A program made the translations under genes and the position numbers. From positions 1 through 64,000 of the forward strand of contig NZ_SBHN01000001.1 of the NCBI RefSeq assembly GCF_006980715.1: a stretch of 64,000 nucleotides of DNA. Reading direction: 5' to 3'. The stretch is from Telmatospirillum sp. J64-1 (GTDB taxonomy: Bacteria; Pseudomonadota; Alphaproteobacteria; Rhodospirillales; Magnetospirillaceae). The notes beneath the pieces are model-generated. The model had not been told where the DNA came from. It saw only the letters and a program-made list of their open reading frames with translations, and made no database searches. Below are positions 43,836-52,500 of this stretch, in pieces (position 1 is the first letter of the stretch; every line of letters starts with the position of its first letter).

Positions 43836-45152
43836 ATGGATATCACCCTCATCACCATCGTCGCCGTGGGACTGATCTTCGTCTTCATGGCATTGGGCAC
43901 GCCGGTCTTCGCCGCGCTGGCCCTTTCCGGCGCCTTCGGCATCATCATGGTGGAAGATTTCTCCTTCCTCATGAACCGGCTGAAGACCTTCTCTTTCTCC
44001 AACACGGCCAATTATTCCCTGACCGTGATCCCGCTATTCGTCTTGATGGGGGCCTTCGCGCATCATGCGAATGTCGGCAAGCGCCTGTTCCATGTCGCCA
44101 ATAAATGGGTGGGGCATTGGCCGGGCGGCCTCGCCATGGCGGGGATCCTGACCTCGGCGGGTTTTGCCGCGACCTCGGGCTCGTCGGTCGCCACCGCCGC
44201 GACGGTGGGCTCGGTCGCCATTCCCGAAATGAAGAAGGCCGGTTACGACCCCCGGCTCGCTGCCGGGTCGGTCGCGGCGGGCGGCGTGCTGGGCGTGCTG
44301 ATTCCTCCTTCGGTCCTGCTGATCTTCTATGCGGCGATCACCGAGGTTTCGGCCGGGAAGATGCTGATCGCGGGCATCGTGCCGGGGATCCTGTCCACCC
44401 TCGTCTTCATGGCGGGCGTGGCGATCATCGGCCGCTCCGAACGCAATTCCGCCTCCCGCAGGGTAAAGGCGCCGATCGGCGAACGGCTGCGTTCGGCCGG
44501 TCAGGCCTGGCAGGTCGTGGTCCTTTTCGTCATCGTGCTGGGCGGGATCTATCTGGGGCTCGTCACGCCGACCGAGGCAGGGGCCATCGGGGCGGTGGCC
44601 GCGCTTTTGATGCTGCTTCTGGGGCGGGAAGGGCGCGCCAAGCTCAAGGAGAACCTGCTCGATAGCTTCCGCTCGACCACCACCACCACGGTGATGATCC
44701 TCTTCACCATGATCGGGGCGGGTATCTTCAGCTACTTCCTGACGCTGGTGCAGGTTCCACATATCGTCGCGGCTGCGATCACCGAAAGCGGCATCTCGCC
44801 CTATTTGATCGTGGGCGTCCTGCTGCTGCTCTACATCCCCCTCGGCATGTTCCTCGATGCCTTCTCGATGATGGTCATCACCTTGCCGATCATGTTCCCG
44901 ACCGTGGTGGGGCTGGGTTTCGATCCGATCTGGTTCGGCATCCTTTGCGTCAAGATGTGCGAGATCGGCCTGATCACGCCGCCGGTCGGCCTGAACTGCT
45001 TCGTGATCGCCGGGATCGACAGGGACACCCCGCTGTCGGATGTGTTCCAGGGATCGTTCTGGTTCGTGCTGATGGAGCTTGTCACCGCCGTGCTGATCTT
45101 CGCCTTCCCGGCGATCGTGACCTGGCTTCCCGACAACATGATGGGACGATGA
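43836..45152 (+). CDS. TRAP transporter large permease (DctM family)
   Basis: A 438-residue polytopic protein with DctM motifs: VIPLFVLMGAFAHHA, GSVAAGGVLGVLIPPSVLLIFYAAITEVSAGKMLIAGIVPG, LVTPTEAGAIGAVAALL and GLITPPVGLNCFVIAG. I chose the ATG at 43836 (CAGGAATTCCG before it, direct entry into the first helix); the frame is open upstream to 43482 but overlaps dctQ. The stop overlaps the SDR start. Confidence 0.92.
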   Translation: MDITLITIVAVGLIFVFMALGTPVFAALALSGAFGIIMVEDFSFLMNRLKTFSFSNTANYSLTVIPLFVLMGAFAHHANVGKRLFHVANKWVGHWPGGLAMAGILTSAGFAATSGSSVATAATVGSVAIPEMKKAGYDPRLAAGSVAAGGVLGVLIPPSVLLIFYAAITEVSAGKMLIAGIVPGILSTLVFMAGVAIIGRSERNSASRRVKAPIGERLRSAGQAWQVVVLFVIVLGGIYLGLVTPTEAGAIGAVAALLMLLLGREGRAKLKENLLDSFRSTTTTTVMILFTMIGAGIFSYFLTLVQVPHIVAAAITESGISPYLIVGVLLLLYIPLGMFLDAFSMMVITLPIMFPTVVGLGFDPIWFGILCVKMCEIGLITPPVGLNCFVIAGIDRDTPLSDVFQGSFWFVLMELVTAVLIFAFPAIVTWLPDNMMGR

Positions 45153-45940
45153 CCATGGACAGAAGCGGATATGGCGCCGCTCTCGTCACGGGCGGCGGTT
45201 CCGGGATCGGTCGGCAATGCGCCCTGACGCTTGCCCACCGTGGCGCGAAGATACTGGTGACGGACCTGAACGCCGAGGCGGCGGATCGGGTTGCCGAGGA
45301 AATCCGTGGCCTGGGCGGGGCAGCCGAAGCCATGGCGATGGATGTGACCGATCCGTCCCAGGTCGAGGCCGCTTTTTCCCGGGCCGAGGCGCTGTGGGAT
45401 GGCGTCGATATCCTGGTGAACAGTGCTGGCCTGATCATCGTCGAGCCGCTGCTGGATTTCCGCCTGGAGACCTTCGAGAAGGTCATGTCGGTGAACGTCG
45501 CCGGCAGCTTCCTGACGGGACAGCGCGCGGCGCGGACCATGGCGCGGCGCGGCTATGGCCGTATCGTCAACCTGTCCTCGGTCTCGGGCCAGCGCGCGGG
45601 GGTAGGGCGTGCCGCCTATGGCACCTCGAAGGCCGCGATCATCGGCCTGACGCGGCAATTCGCGCTGGAACTCGGCCCTTTGGGCATCACCGCCAATGCC
45701 GTCGCCCCCGGCGTCATCGAAACCCCCATGACGCTGAATGCCTATTCGCAAGAGACATGGGAAAAGGTGCTGGGCATGGTTCCAACCGGTCGCCGGGGAC
45801 GGCCTGAGGACATCGCCGAGGCCGTGGCCTATCTCGCCAGCCCGCACGCCTCCTATGTCAACGGCGAGGTGCTGACCGTGGATGGCGGTTACATGGCTAC
45901 CGGCATGACGCAGACGGGCTCGATCGCGCTGCGGCGCTGA
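45149..45940 (+). CDS. Short-chain dehydrogenase/reductase
   Basis: A 263-residue classical SDR. It has the cofactor motif TGGGSGIG near residue 14, VNSAG, and the catalytic Ser plus YGTSK (Tyr-xxx-Lys). An acidic residue after the second strand (VTDLN) favours NAD(H). It overlaps dctM by 4 bases and is the last gene of the thiolase operon. It could act as a 3-hydroxyacyl-CoA or alcohol dehydrogenase of the same pathway; the substrate is unknown. Confidence 0.88.
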   Translation: MTMDRSGYGAALVTGGGSGIGRQCALTLAHRGAKILVTDLNAEAADRVAEEIRGLGGAAEAMAMDVTDPSQVEAAFSRAEALWDGVDILVNSAGLIIVEPLLDFRLETFEKVMSVNVAGSFLTGQRAARTMARRGYGRIVNLSSVSGQRAGVGRAAYGTSKAAIIGLTRQFALELGPLGITANAVAPGVIETPMTLNAYSQETWEKVLGMVPTGRRGRPEDIAEAVAYLASPHASYVNGEVLTVDGGYMATGMTQTGSIALRR

Positions 45941-45995
45941 TCCTGCCGTCCAGCCGATAGGGGGAGAGAAGAAAGAGGAAAATTTTCGAAGAGGA

Positions 45996-46022
45996 TGTCA
46001 CACTCGCCGGAGCTATCTCGTC
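45996..46022 (+). promoter_or_regulatory. ECF41-type promoter (TGTCACA - 16 bp - CGTC)
   Basis: TGTCACA at 45996-46002 and CGTC at 46019-46022, with a 16-bp spacer, match the consensus I recall for ECF41 sigma factors. It lies 40 bases upstream of the carboxymuconolactone-decarboxylase-like gene that precedes the ECF41 gene. Autoregulation of this pair is a known feature of the group. Confidence 0.75.
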
Positions 46023-46061
46023 TTGAAGGGGTCAACTCTCTTCAAGAAGGACCTCCGAGCG

Positions 46062-46517
46062 ATGCAGACACGCCTCGACTATTTCAAAGCCGCCCCGCAG
46101 ATGATGCAGGCCATGCTCTCCTTCGAACAGGCGGTGCGCAACAGCGGGCTGGAAATGAGCCTGATCGAACTGGTCAAGACCAGGGCCTCGCAGATCAATG
46201 GCTGCGCCTATTGCCTGCATATGCATACGCGGGAGGCGCGCGCCGCTGGCGAAACCGAGGAACGGCTGTATCTTTTGTCGGCCTGGCGGGAATCCTCGCT
46301 CTATTCCGCACGCGAACGGGCCGCGCTGGAATGGACCGAGGCGCTGACGCTGATCGCCACCACGCCGGTGTCCGACGAGATGTATGCGCGTTTGCGGGCG
46401 CAATTCGCCGAAGATGAGATCGTGAAACTGACCCTGCTGATCGGCGCGATCAATGTCTGGAACCGGCTGGCCATCGGTTTCGGCAGCCAGCACCCGGTGG
46501 CGGCGGATGCGGCCTGA
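46062..46517 (+). CDS. Carboxymuconolactone decarboxylase/AhpD-like protein
   Basis: A 151-residue all-helical protein of the CMD/AhpD fold. The redox motif CAYCLHMH (Cys-x-x-Cys plus His, near residue 45) marks an alkylhydroperoxidase-like member, not a lactone decarboxylase. The ATG at 46062 follows GAAGGACCTCCGAGCG. It overlaps the sigma-factor gene, and a matching ECF41 promoter precedes it, so it is probably the oxidative-stress or redox target of that sigma factor. Confidence 0.87.
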   Translation: MQTRLDYFKAAPQMMQAMLSFEQAVRNSGLEMSLIELVKTRASQINGCAYCLHMHTREARAAGETEERLYLLSAWRESSLYSARERAALEWTEALTLIATTPVSDEMYARLRAQFAEDEIVKLTLLIGAINVWNRLAIGFGSQHPVAADAA

Positions 46518-47409
46518 GGCCCAGGCGGATGAGCGCATGATGCGGTTCGAGGCCGAGCGCGGACGGCTGCTCGGCCTCGCCTATCGCATGCTCGGTTCCT
46601 ACGGCGATGCCGAGGACGCGGTACAGGATGCCTGGCTGCGCTGGCAGGGCGTTGCCGAGATGCCGCGCAACATATCGGCCTATCTGTCCATGATCGTGAC
46701 GCGGCTGTGCCTCGACCGGCTCAAGCAGGCCCAGCGGCATCGCGAGGTTTATGTCGGTCCCTGGCTGCCCGAACCGATCCTGGAAGATCCCGTCTTCACC
46801 GAACCCGGTGCGGCGGTCGCGCGTGACGTGTCCTTCGCCCTGATGCTGGCGCTCGAGCGGCTTTCGCCGCTCGAGCGGGCGGCCTTCGTCCTGCACGATG
46901 TCTTCGATGTCCCCTTCGCCGAGGTCGCCGTAGCGCTGGGCCGTTCCGAAGCATCCTGCCGCCAACTCGCCAGCCGTGCCCGCGAGCATGTGCGTGCCGG
47001 ACGCCCGCGCTTCACGGTCCAGCCGGACGAAGCCGACGCGATTGCCGATGCGTTCTTTGCCGCCTCCAAATCGGGGGACACGGAAATGCTGGCGAGCCTG
47101 CTCGTCGAGACGGCCAGCCTGCATACCGACGGCGGCGGCAAGAAGCGGGCGGCGCGGAACGTGATCCAGGGGGCGGACCGGATCGCCAGATTCTATACCG
47201 GCCTCGCCGGAAAGCCGCATTTCGCACCGCCGGTCTGGAGGCGCAGGCTTGTCCTCGACGGCCTGCCCGCCTGCCTGACGGTGGAGGCGGACGGCACGCG
47301 GGAAGCCACGCTGCTTGATCTTCGCGCGGGCCGCGTCGCGGCAGTCTATGTCGTCCGCAATCCAGACAAGCTCGAGCGGCTGTGGCAGGCGATGGGCTCC
47401 TGTTCTTGA
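46507..47409 (+). CDS. ECF41-family RNA polymerase sigma factor (SigJ-like)
   Basis: A 300-residue ECF sigma factor. Regions sigma2 (about 10-75, LAYRMLGSYGDAEDAVQDAWLRW) and sigma4 (about 108-160, LSPLERAAFVLHDVFDVPFAEVAVALGRSEASCRQLASRARE) are followed by a SnoaL-like C-terminal domain. Group hallmarks are WLPEP in the linker, DGGGK and NPDKL near the C-terminus. In this group the C-terminal extension regulates activity and no anti-sigma gene is needed. The ATG at 46507 overlaps the upstream gene by 11 bases. Confidence 0.9.
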   Translation: MRPEAQADERMMRFEAERGRLLGLAYRMLGSYGDAEDAVQDAWLRWQGVAEMPRNISAYLSMIVTRLCLDRLKQAQRHREVYVGPWLPEPILEDPVFTEPGAAVARDVSFALMLALERLSPLERAAFVLHDVFDVPFAEVAVALGRSEASCRQLASRAREHVRAGRPRFTVQPDEADAIADAFFAASKSGDTEMLASLLVETASLHTDGGGKKRAARNVIQGADRIARFYTGLAGKPHFAPPVWRRRLVLDGLPACLTVEADGTREATLLDLRAGRVAAVYVVRNPDKLERLWQAMGSCS

Positions 47410-47420
47410 CGGGCTCTCAC

Positions 47421-47783
47421 TCACCAAGCGTCGGGTTCACGCACCATATGGACGATATTGGCGGGGTTCATGAACCATCCGCCCCGGAAGCCTTCGGGCA
47501 ATTCCTCGACCCTATCGCAGCGGACCACGCCCGAGGCAGACAGAAGCCCGGCCGTATCGTCAAAATCGGGTGTGAAGAGTTCCAGCCAAACCTCTGCCTG
47601 GCTCATCTGCGGTGCCCTGTCGATCCATAATCGGTTCGGCCCGAGTTCGAACCCGATTGCGGGCCCCTTGCCGGACAATTCCTTCAGGCCGATCGTGTCC
47701 CGATAGAAGGCCACTGTCTGTTCATACTGATGCTCCGGGACCTTCATGGCGATGTTGATGCCGCCGGTGATCTTCTCAGCCAT
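47421..47783 (-). CDS. VOC/glyoxalase-fold protein
   Basis: A 120-residue protein with the VOC beta-alpha-beta pattern (INIAMKVPEHQYEQTVAFYRDTIGL, then VWLELFTPDFD). No full metal triad is evident. It overlaps the SRPBCC gene by 8 bases and is probably translated with it. Its function is unknown; small VOC proteins may bind or modify antibiotics or metabolites. Confidence 0.8.
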   Translation of the reverse strand: MAEKITGGINIAMKVPEHQYEQTVAFYRDTIGLKELSGKGPAIGFELGPNRLWIDRAPQMSQAEVWLELFTPDFDDTAGLLSASGVVRCDRVEELPEGFRGGWFMNPANIVHMVREPDAW

Positions 47784-48282
47784 TCCGGGTCTCCTTCCCT
47801 GTCCATGCGATCTCGCGGGCCGGCTGTCCCTTCATTTCGCTGGGATAATAGCCTTCCCTCAGATTGATCCCGTATTCGAGCCAGCCCTTCATCGAGCACA
47901 GCATCTGCGTCCAGCCTTCGCAGTTGGTGAAGGCAGAGCGCTGTCCCGCAGCCGTTTCTTCCCATCCGCTTTCGGCGATGGTGACGAGCGTTCCCCCATC
48001 TTCAAGGCTCGTGAAGGTGATCTCCACGCGCGTCGAATATGGCTGGCCCTGTTCCGAAGTGCCGCCATTCCAGGACAGGACGATCCTCTCGTTGACGACG
48101 ACGTCCTGGACGGAGACGACGGTTTCGCCCCACCAGAGCACATCGGTGCCTTTGACCAGGGGGGCGCTCGCACCGCCGACAGTGGTGAAATAGCTGCTCA
48201 GCTTCTTGGGCTCGGCAATGGCCGCGAATACCTCGTCCACCGGTCGTCCGATACGCCCCGACACCCTGAAATCCAAAGCCAT
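47776..48282 (-). CDS. SRPBCC-family protein (AHSA1-like)
   Basis: A 168-residue START/SRPBCC protein (MALDFRVSGRIGRPVDEVFAAIAEPKKLSSYFTT opening, ESGWEETAAGQRSAFTNCEGWTQML near the C-terminus) of the AHSA1 type, which forms a pocket for hydrophobic ligands. The ATG at 48282 follows AGGAGCATCCA. It is divergent from an ArsR gene, a very common pairing in which ArsR represses the SRPBCC gene. Confidence 0.87.
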   Translation of the reverse strand: MALDFRVSGRIGRPVDEVFAAIAEPKKLSSYFTTVGGASAPLVKGTDVLWWGETVVSVQDVVVNERIVLSWNGGTSEQGQPYSTRVEITFTSLEDGGTLVTIAESGWEETAAGQRSAFTNCEGWTQMLCSMKGWLEYGINLREGYYPSEMKGQPAREIAWTGKETRNG

Positions 48283-48314
48283 TGGATGCTCCTGCCCTTG
48301 CATTGGGCTTCAGT

Positions 48315-48334
48315 ATGTTATAAAAATATAACAT
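48315..48334. promoter_or_regulatory. ArsR-type operator ATGTTATA-AAAA-TATAACAT
   Basis: A perfect 8-bp inverted repeat with a 4-bp spacer lies between the divergent SRPBCC and arsR genes and overlaps the first bases of the arsR start codon. It is well placed for repression of both genes. Confidence 0.75.
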
Positions 48335-48677
48335 GTCAACCAATGATGATTTCGACCCGATTTTCAAGGCGCTGGCGCATGCGCGCCGCCGCGCGATCCT
48401 TGATTGTCTGAAGAAGGAGCCGATGACCACGGGCGGGCTGTGCCAGCATTTCCACGATATGGACAGGTGCACCGTCATGCAGCACCTGAAGGTGCTGCAT
48501 GACGCCGGGCTGGTCGTGGTGACCCGCGAAGGGCGCGAACGCTGGAACCACCTGAATGCCCTGCCGATCAAGGAAATAGCGGACAGGTGGATCGGCGATT
48601 ATGCCCAGCATGCCGTCAGGATGCTGAGCAGCCTTGAGCGTGACCTGGGGCTACGAAACAAGAAGGAAACTACGTGA
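48333..48677 (+). CDS. ArsR-family transcriptional regulator
   Basis: A 114-residue winged-helix repressor (FKALAHARRRAILDCLKKEPMTTGGLCQHF, then DRCTVMQHLKVLHDAGLVVVTREGRERWNHLN). There is no CxC metal site of the ArsR/SmtB metal sensors; single Cys residues at about positions 30, 42 and 50 are not in a known metal motif. Its ATG overlaps the operator palindrome, implying autorepression. It probably controls the SRPBCC and VOC genes. Confidence 0.87.
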   Translation: MSTNDDFDPIFKALAHARRRAILDCLKKEPMTTGGLCQHFHDMDRCTVMQHLKVLHDAGLVVVTREGRERWNHLNALPIKEIADRWIGDYAQHAVRMLSSLERDLGLRNKKETT

Positions 48678-48696
48678 CCTTGCCGCTCATACGGGC

Positions 48697-49005
48697 TCAG
48701 TCCTCCGGCACGTAGATCATGCGTCCGTCATCGAGGCGGTAGGTGACGCCTGCGCGTGAGCCCTGGCCCTGGCCGACTTCCCCGCTGGATTCATAGCGCG
48801 TCAATTCCTGTCCATCCTTGATGGTGATGCGCATGTCGGCCTCGCCCGGCTTCTCGATCACCACGACCTTGTCCTGCGAGAACGGATTCAGCGGGTTCTG
48901 GGCGATGACCACCATCAGCATGCCGATGATGACCAGGAACAGGTCGATCAGGTTGACGACCGAGAGCATGGGATCGTTGTCCTCGTCATCGAGGAAGCGC
49001 ATCAC
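48697..49005 (-). CDS. DUF2149 membrane protein (ExbD-like position)
   Basis: A 102-residue protein with one N-terminal helix (about 14-36, LSVVNLIDLFLVIIGMLMVVIA) and a small periplasmic domain, matching DUF2149. The short cytoplasmic N-terminus, single helix with an Asp (NLIDLF) and periplasmic tail resemble ExbD/TolR in layout. It overlaps the ExbB-like gene by 4 bases and is the last gene of the TonB-receptor/CobN-like operon. With the ExbB-like protein it may form a dedicated proton-driven motor (inference). Confidence 0.82.
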   Translation of the reverse strand: MMRFLDDEDNDPMLSVVNLIDLFLVIIGMLMVVIAQNPLNPFSQDKVVVIEKPGEADMRITIKDGQELTRYESSGEVGQGQGSRAGVTYRLDDGRMIYVPED

Positions 49006-49514
49006 GCTTGTCCCTCCCTCTCGCGCTGCCGTTCCAGCTCGCGCAGGTCCTGCAGCAGCCAGCGGCGGCGAATGGTCAGGATGAAAAAGCAGATGCTGGC
49101 GGCCAGCAGCGCCAGGATCACCGCCGAGAAGGCGGCAACCATGTTCCGGCCGACCGCCGCGCCGTCATTGTTGCCCAGTGCCAGCAATGCCGGTCCCATC
49201 GGGATCATGGTGGCGATCAGGCCGAGCATGGGCGTGGTGCGCGAGACGATGCGCAGCCATTCCAGCCGCTTCATGATCCACAATTCCAGATCGTCGCTGG
49301 CCATGAAGGGCTGGCCGCCCGCCGCGCCTTGCCGCGCATAGGCGAACAGCGCGCGGGGGTGCGAACCTTTCCGGCGCTGCCATGTCTCGACGGCGAAGAT
49401 GCCCAGCATCACCAGGGAATAAGCCAAGGCGGCGGCGATCAGCAGCATCACCGGCGCCAGGAAAATGCGCGAGATGGCGTAGAGCAGGGTTTCGATTTCA
49501 GTGAAGACGGTCAT
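49002..49514 (-). CDS. MotA/TolQ/ExbB-family proton channel protein
   Basis: A 170-residue membrane protein with three helices: one N-terminal (about 12-38), then a pair (about 96-115 and 130-152) flanking the cytoplasmic loop. RIVSRTTPMLGLIATMIPMGPAL is the ExbB/TolQ signature. It is shorter than ExbB (about 240). It lies between the CobN-like and DUF2149 genes and would energise the TonB receptor of this operon or the CobN-like complex. Confidence 0.85.
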   Translation of the reverse strand: MTVFTEIETLLYAISRIFLAPVMLLIAAALAYSLVMLGIFAVETWQRRKGSHPRALFAYARQGAAGGQPFMASDDLELWIMKRLEWLRIVSRTTPMLGLIATMIPMGPALLALGNNDGAAVGRNMVAAFSAVILALLAASICFFILTIRRRWLLQDLRELERQREREGQA

Positions 49515-49535
49515 GGGAAACTCGGACTAGAGAGG

Positions 49536-52500
49536 TCATTCGGTCATCCTCGGCATGCGGCGGCTGCTCATGGCCTGCCACAGGGCACCGCCGCCGATCA
49601 AAAGCAGCATCAGCGCCAGCACCCATTTCTGATGGATGTCTTCAGGTGAAGGCGGGGGCTCGACCGGCTCCAGCACCTGCCCCTGTACGGATTCCAGGGG
49701 GGTATCGGCGGTCTGCGGGGCTTCCGGCATGTCGGCAGAGGCGGGTGCGGCCTCCGTAGCGGGGGCGGGGGCCACGTCGAGTCCGAAACCCTGCGCCATC
49801 TCGGCGATGAAGCGGCGGGTCATCTCGGCGCCGGTCTTCACGCCGAATTGCTGCTCCAACTCCTGCCATCTTTGTGCCAGTTCCCGCCGGGTCTGTTCGG
49901 AGGCGTCCCAATAGCCCTTGCGGATAGCTTCGGCCATGCGTTCCAGCATTTGCGCCTGGGCCGTGGGGTTATGCTGCTCGAACCACTCGCGCGTGCCCAA
50001 TTCGCGGCTATCCGTCACATAGGTGTCGAACAGCGATTGCCATTGATCGTCACGGACGGTAGAGGCATCCACCACCTGCCAGCCGAACAGGTTGTTGGTG
50101 GCGTTGAGGATCTGCAACGTGCCGGCATAGCCCTCCTGCTGCATTGCTTCGATCCATTGCGGATTGAGGTAACGCACGCGCAGTTCGTCGGCGAGGAAGC
50201 GGGCCAGCCCGGTGGTCTTGACGTCGCTGCGGCGCAGGTCGGAGATCAGCAATTGCGGCGCCTGGCCGTCCAGATGCCGGATGGCCGCCGACAAGCCGCC
50301 CAGGAATTCGAACGGATGGTCGGTGGACAGCACCCCATGCAGGTTCGACGAACGCGACATGACGGCCGCCTGCGTACCGCGCAATTGCTCGGCCAGCAGG
50401 TTGACCTGCTCGGGGCTTTCGCCCCAGTTCTGGCCGCCATAGGCGTGGCGGCTGCTGGCGAGGAATTGCTGCGCCAGTGCCGCATCGTCTTCCCATTCGG
50501 TCGAACGCAGCGCCAGCTCGGGCACGCCCGTACCGTATTCGCCCGGGGCATTGCTGAAGATGCGGTAGCGGGAAGCCGCAATGGCATCCTCGGCCGATAA
50601 TCCCTTCTCTTGCAGCAAGGCGGCGATTCGCTGGTTGTTGGCGGCGATCGGGTTGCCGGGTTCGTCCAGTTCGGCCAGACGCGCCAGGGCATCGTCGAGC
50701 AGCCGCATGAAGCTGTCGAACTGGTCGCGGTACACACCCGTCACCTGCACCACCACGTCGTTGCGCGGACGGCCCAGTTCGGCGGAGGGAATGATCTCCA
50801 ACGCGGTGACACGCCCGCCGGCGTCCCAGACCGGACGCAGGCCCAGGGCGTGCAGGATCTGCGCCTCGGTCACGCCCAGATGCCGGATCGCCTCCGACGC
50901 CCATAGGCTGAAAGCCAGTTTCTGCGGCCAGGCGCCGTCATGTTCAGCGCGGAAGGCCTCGACCAGCTGCGCATAGGCGGTGGCGGCCGAATCATAGGCG
51001 GCCCGTGCCGGGATCTTGTCGGCCTCGAAGGCATAGAGATTGCGGCCGCTCTCTACCTCGGGATTGCGGATCGGATCGCCGCCGGAACCGGGCCGCACGA
51101 ACCGGCCCGCCAGCCCGGCCAGCAAGGCTTCGTTCTCCTGCGTGTCGCGCAGGCGCTGATCCAGCTCGCGGGCCCGTTCGGTGAAGGCCGCCAAAGCGGG
51201 GGGCAATGTCTGCGCGGCATCGGGGGCGAGCATCTGGCGCACCGCCCGAAAGGCTGGGTTGTCCTGCAAGGCGGCATAATCGGCCACGAACAGTTCTTCC
51301 GGATCGACGCCCAGCGCGGCATAGAAGGGCTCGCCCAGCTGCTGCATGATGGTGCTGACACGGTGTTCGGCACTGGCCGGCTGGCCGAAGGTATGCAGGC
51401 CCAGCGGCATGGCGCTGCGCGCCAGTTCGTGCAATTGGTCATGCAATGCTTGCAGGAAGCCGGGGAAATCCTCTTCGGCCTGCTCTGCCATCCAGCCCAG
51501 ATCCTCGTGCAGATGGGCGGCGATGGCCGCCTCGCGGATCCGCGCGCTGACCCGCTCGCGCACCATGCCCTCGTCCAGTTGCTCGTACTCGTGAATCAAT
51601 TCGTGCAGGTCGCGCAACTGATCGTACAGCCCGGCCGGGGCGAAGGGCGGGGTCTGGTGGCTGACGGTCACGGCCCGGCCGCGCCGCTTGGCCTGGATGG
51701 CTTCGCCGACATTGTCCTGGATATAAGGGTAGAAGACCGGAAGGTTGCCCACGGCCAGCCACGGATAATCGGTGGCGGCCAGTCCGCGGTCCTTGCCGGG
51801 CAGCCATTCCTGCGTGCCATGGGTGCCCAGGTGGATCAGGGCTTGGGCGGCGTAATGGTGTTGCAGGTACAGATAGGCCGCCATGTAGAGGTGGTCGGGG
51901 GCGCTGACGGTGTCGTGGTAATGGCCGTGCGGCTCGGCATGACGCGGCATCTGCGGCATCACTAGCAATTGCCCGAGCTTCCAGCGCGGAATGACGAAAT
52001 AACGCTGGCCGTCGATCTCGCGCACCGCCCGATGCCATGCCGGTGGACCGTCGTGGCGCAGTTCGGCCCGGCGGTAACGCGGCAGGCTGAGCAGCCAGCG
52101 TTCATACTCGGCCAGCGGATAGAGTGCGGCCATGTCCTCTTCCAGCAGCGTCTCCAACGGTACGCTGCCATACAGGGCACCCAGCATGCGCTGGCCCGCC
52201 GCGATGACCTGCGCCTCGCTGACCGGCTCGCCGACCGCATAGCCTTGGGCCGCCAGCGCCGCCTGGATCGAGACGAGGCTGCGCGGGATGTTCAGGTTCG
52301 AGGCGCCGAGATTCTTCTCGCCGGCCGGATAGTTCCAGAACATCAGCGCCAGCTTCTTGTCGGCCGGAGGGGTATGGCGCAGCGCCACCAGGCTTTGCAG
52401 CTTGGCGATCAAGGCGTCGGCCTGCGCGGGCAGCAGGTCGTCCACGCCCGCCGTCGCCGCCGACAGCACCAGCGGGTCGCTGATGCCCCAGCCTTCCGGT

